Below are positions 36,871-39,783 of a stretch of DNA of 39,783 bases, piece after piece. The stretch lies in contig NZ_QUEM01000033.1 of assembly GCF_003477995.1 (NCBI RefSeq), positions 491 through 40,273 on the forward strand, given 5' to 3'. How positions within the stretch are numbered: position 1 is the stretch's first letter; every line of letters starts with the position of its first letter. The translations under genes and the position numbers were made by a program. Origin of the DNA: Bacteroides sp. OF04-15BH (GTDB lineage: Bacteria; Bacteroidota; Bacteroidia; Bacteroidales; Bacteroidaceae). The notes beneath the pieces are model-generated. The model made no database searches, had not been told where the DNA came from, and saw only the letters and a program-made list of their open reading frames with translations.

Positions 36871-39630
36871 ATGAAACTACAGCACTTACTGTTCGCTTCT
36901 ATATTCAGTTTTTACTATTCTGCTGCCGGTGCACAGACAGTCATGCAATACGATTTGTCGGGCACCTGGCGTTTTCAGTTGGATCCGATGGGATTCGGAA
37001 AGACACCCGGTTCGGAACTTTATCAGGCCAAGTTGGCCGAAACCATTACGTTGCCGGGAAGTACCGATACCGGAGGAAAGGGAATACGTACCACCGCACG
37101 ATATATTGACCGCCTGACTCGCCAGTTTGAATATTGCGGCATGGCCTGGTATCAGCGTGAGGTGGTGATCCCCGAAAACTGGGCCGGAAAAGTGATTCGG
37201 ATGAATCTGGAGCGGTGTCATTGGGAAACGGGAGTCTATGTTGACGGAGAACTGGTGGCCTGGGATGAGCGCCTGAGCACCCCGAACCGTTTCGATCTGA
37301 CCAAACAGCTCACTCCGGGTACGCATACCATAACCCTGTGCATCGACAACCGTCTGAAGTATCCTATGGATCATTGGAACCACGGTACCACCGAATATAC
37401 CCAGACCAACTGGAACGGTGTGGTGGGAGAGATGATGCTCGAGGCCATCGAACCAGTCTATATCGGCGGAATGGATATTTATCCCGATATAAAGGACCGC
37501 AAGGCAGTGCTGAAAACCACCTTGATGAATGTCACGGGAAAGGGGACCGAAGGAACCCTGCATCTGGTGGTTCGCGAGAAACAGAGCGGAAAAACCGTGT
37601 ATGAAACGCAGCAGAAAGTCGCTTTGGCGCAGCCCGAACAGCAGCAGGAGATGGAGTTGCCTATGGGCAAGAACATGAAATTGTGGGATGAGTTTCATCC
37701 TTTTCTCTATGAGGTGACCGCCCGTCTCACGGTGGGAGAGGCAGAACATGCGTGCAGCGAAACCTTTGGAATGCGTCAGGTAGAACAGGGCGCGCACCAT
37801 ATCCGTCTAAACGGCAGAGATATTCATCTGCGTGGAGCGTTGGACTGTGCCGCCTTCCCGCTGACCGGTTATCCGGCCACGGATGTCGCTTCGTGGAAGC
37901 GGATATTCCAGACCGTTAAAAGCTATGGATTGAATCACATACGTTTCCACTCCTGGTGCCCGCCCGAGGCTGCCTTTACGGCTGCCGACGAGGTTGGTCT
38001 GTATCTACAGGCAGAGTTGCCGATGTGGATCAAGGACGTGGGCAAAAGTCCCGAGCGGCGCGCATTCTTTGAAAATGAAATGCGAGCCATTTTGCGGGAA
38101 TACGGCAATCATCCGTCTTTCCTGTTGTATTGCAACGGTAATGAGAATGAGGGTGATTTTGCGGTGCTCGAGGATCTGATCCGCAAGGGACAGAGTCTGG
38201 ACAACCGTCATCTGTATTCCGCTTCCACCGCCAGAACGCATGTGGCTTCCGATCAGTTCTATGTGTCTCACGTAACCCAAAAGGGAGGAATCACCGTTTA
38301 CGAAGGTATTCCGTCTACGATGTGGGACAAGCGCAAGGAGCACGATATCGACGTTCCGGCCATTGCCCATGAGTCCGGCCAGCGTTGTATGTATCCGAAC
38401 TTTCAGGAGATGAAAAAATATACAGGCGTACTCCAGCCCCGTAACTTTGAGGTCTATCGCGAGCGCCTGGCCCGCAACGGCATGTTGCATCAGGCAGATG
38501 ATTTCTTCCGGGCAACAGGAGCGCATACGGTGCTCCAATATAAAGAGGTGAACGAGTCCTTGCTGCGCACCCCGAATTCAGCCGGTTTCCAGTTGTTGGG
38601 ACTGTCCGACTTCCCGGGTCAGGGTTGTGCTTTTGTGGGAGTGCTCGATGCTTTCTGGGAGAGCAAGGGACTGGTAAGTCCGGAAAAATTCCGCGAATCC
38701 TGTGCGCCGGTGGTGCTTCTGGCCCGTTTCCCGAAACGCGCATATACCAATGCGGAAAAACTCGAGGTGCAGTTTGACCTTTATCAATATGGGGCGCAGG
38801 ATATGCGTCCGTCCAAGCTGAAATGGGATCTCCAGACCGAGAGCGGAGCGTCCTATCAGCAGGGTAGTTTCCGGACCCCGGCAGTCGATGTGGCTTCGGT
38901 GGACTCCTTAGGAAAGATTACCATTGATTTGAGCAAAGTGGAGCAGCCCACCCGGATGGTCCTGAAAGCACAGCTGGCCGACAGCGTGCGTAACGAATGG
39001 AATTTCTGGGTGTATCCTCAGACTCAGCCGGAGGTTGAGGGGGATTATGTTTATGCCACAGAATATAACGATCAGGTGCGTGAGGCCTTGAAGAACGGCA
39101 AGCGCGTTCTTCTGGTGACCGATAAGGTGGCCGGCCGGAAGACACATTTCGCCAGCCATTTCTGGAATCCGATCATGTTCAATTGGGATCCGATGATTGT
39201 GGGCACCCTGATTCAGGACCGTCATCCGCTTTTCCGGAATTTCCCCACTCAGGCATGGGCCGACTGGCAGTGGTGGGATATTCTGAATTACGGCAGAGCG
39301 GTAGATCTTACGGAGCTCAGAAATCTGACTCCTCTGGTACAGAGTATAGACACATATGAGTATAATCAAAAGTTAGGTATTGTATTTGAAGCGAAGGTCG
39401 GTAGCGGACGCTTGTTGTCCCTTTGTCTGGATGCGGTCAGCCGTATTCAGGAGCGTCCGGCTACTCAGGCCTTGATTCATGCAGCCCGTACCTATGTGGC
39501 CGATGATTCTCTGTTTGCCCCGGCCGTGTCCTTACAGGCCTACGAGGTGGATGCCCTGTTCGGAAAGCAGTCTCTTCAGGAGAAAAGCCAGAAAGAGAGT
39601 GCAGCCGTGAAGCAGTTGCTGAATCAGTGA
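36871..39630 (+). CDS. GH2-family glycoside hydrolase
   Basis: 919 residues with a signal peptide (LFASIFSFYYSAAGAQ). The jelly-roll (YQREVVIPENWAGKVIRMNLE, HWETGVYVDGELV, NRFDLTKQL), Ig-like region and TIM barrel (LNGRDIHLRGALDCAAFPLTG, GLNHIRFHSWCPPEAAFTAAD) are those of GH2. The acid/base is E425 in CNGNENEGD; the nucleophile is probably E501 in IAHESGQ. Neither box looks like classical LacZ, so this belongs to a different GH2 branch (often annotated sugar-binding beta-galactosidase-like). After the barrel are beta domains and a last Rossmann-like region (VREALKNGKRVLLVTDKVAG). The substrate cannot be assigned. It has its own AraC regulator divergent upstream. Confidence 0.85.
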   Translation: MKLQHLLFASIFSFYYSAAGAQTVMQYDLSGTWRFQLDPMGFGKTPGSELYQAKLAETITLPGSTDTGGKGIRTTARYIDRLTRQFEYCGMAWYQREVVIPENWAGKVIRMNLERCHWETGVYVDGELVAWDERLSTPNRFDLTKQLTPGTHTITLCIDNRLKYPMDHWNHGTTEYTQTNWNGVVGEMMLEAIEPVYIGGMDIYPDIKDRKAVLKTTLMNVTGKGTEGTLHLVVREKQSGKTVYETQQKVALAQPEQQQEMELPMGKNMKLWDEFHPFLYEVTARLTVGEAEHACSETFGMRQVEQGAHHIRLNGRDIHLRGALDCAAFPLTGYPATDVASWKRIFQTVKSYGLNHIRFHSWCPPEAAFTAADEVGLYLQAELPMWIKDVGKSPERRAFFENEMRAILREYGNHPSFLLYCNGNENEGDFAVLEDLIRKGQSLDNRHLYSASTARTHVASDQFYVSHVTQKGGITVYEGIPSTMWDKRKEHDIDVPAIAHESGQRCMYPNFQEMKKYTGVLQPRNFEVYRERLARNGMLHQADDFFRATGAHTVLQYKEVNESLLRTPNSAGFQLLGLSDFPGQGCAFVGVLDAFWESKGLVSPEKFRESCAPVVLLARFPKRAYTNAEKLEVQFDLYQYGAQDMRPSKLKWDLQTESGASYQQGSFRTPAVDVASVDSLGKITIDLSKVEQPTRMVLKAQLADSVRNEWNFWVYPQTQPEVEGDYVYATEYNDQVREALKNGKRVLLVTDKVAGRKTHFASHFWNPIMFNWDPMIVGTLIQDRHPLFRNFPTQAWADWQWWDILNYGRAVDLTELRNLTPLVQSIDTYEYNQKLGIVFEAKVGSGRLLSLCLDAVSRIQERPATQALIHAARTYVADDSLFAPAVSLQAYEVDALFGKQSLQEKSQKESAAVKQLLNQ

Positions 39631-39642
39631 CCGGCATAAATA

Positions 39643-39715
39643 TTGATTGGAATCATATTTCTTGGAAAAAAGCATGTTTCATGCATACGGAAAAAAGCTT
39701 TCGTCTCTATCTTTG
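39643..39715 (+). promoter_or_regulatory. FNR-type box and -7 element for a gene beyond the window
   Basis: TTGATTGGAATCAT (39643-39656) matches TTGAT-N4-ATCAA in nine of ten positions. After 51 bases comes TATCTTTG (39708-39715), an exact TAnnTTTG. The remaining 68 bases are AT-rich leader; the gene itself lies outside the window. Confidence 0.6.
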
Positions 39716-39783
39716 CTTAACCTAATGTTTAATGAATCTATTTTATCCTTAATTCCGCAACACTATTATAAAATATTTTTTTT

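Overview
The window looks like a chromosome segment of a gut-type Bacteroidales (Bacteroides/Phocaeicola-like). Evidence: secreted glycoside hydrolases of families 2, 35, 43 and 92, lipoproteins with short lipoboxes, Bacteroides-type promoters (TTTG, 19-20 bp, TAnnTTTG) before several units, and BmgA/MobB-type mobilisation genes. No rRNA gene or CRISPR array is visible.

Layout. (1) 1-2068 is a mobilisation module: a MobC-like protein (cut by the window edge), a relaxase broken by an in-frame stop, and a membrane coiled-coil protein. (2) 2069-2763 is a gene graveyard: the last ~40 codons of a GH29 fucosidase, a terminator, and an NlpE-like lipoprotein with two stops and a frameshift. (3) 2763-8290 is an AT-rich island, all on the minus strand: a tyrosine recombinase truncated at its catalytic box, then HTH, two-TM protein, putative immunity protein and lipoprotein, then a CAT-like acetyltransferase and another lipoprotein. 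Two ~214-bp direct repeats with an identical 97-bp core sit in front of the HTH and CAT-like genes and reach into their first codons. (4) 8362-8745 is a tRNA operon Ser-Glu-Glu-Ser with its own promoter and terminator.

(5) 8892-15714 holds a GT4 glycosyltransferase, a divergent Wzx-type flippase and a 1352-residue LacZ-type GH2 enzyme with an extra N-terminal lectin-like region. (6) 15926-22864 is an efflux locus: TetR regulator, TolC-like channel, HlyD-like adaptor, two separate ABC ATPases and two ABC-2 permeases, resembling E. coli CecR/YbhGFSR. Two matching palindromes mark the probable TetR operators. (7) 22951-32820 holds a Crp/Fnr-family regulator followed by a GH92-GH35-GH2-GH43 operon. 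The GH43 gene is cut off at 32820, where it abuts a convergent thioredoxin-family (TlpA-like) gene that also seems to lack its 3' half. (8) 34436-36715 (minus) holds two lipoprotein genes and a frameshifted AraC regulator, divergent from a final GH2 gene (36871-39630).

The most interesting regulatory signal is an FNR-type palindrome (TTGAT-N4-ATCAA) found three times (23533, 35782, 39643), each time 50-51 bp upstream of a -7-like element. It suggests a small regulon run by the Crp/Fnr-family protein at 22951, whose recognition helix has the E-x-x-S-R pattern. The most interesting structural signal is the repeat-led cassette arrangement behind a broken recombinase at 2.8-8.1 kb, which carries a likely orphan immunity gene and resembles recombinase-associated interbacterial-defence clusters.
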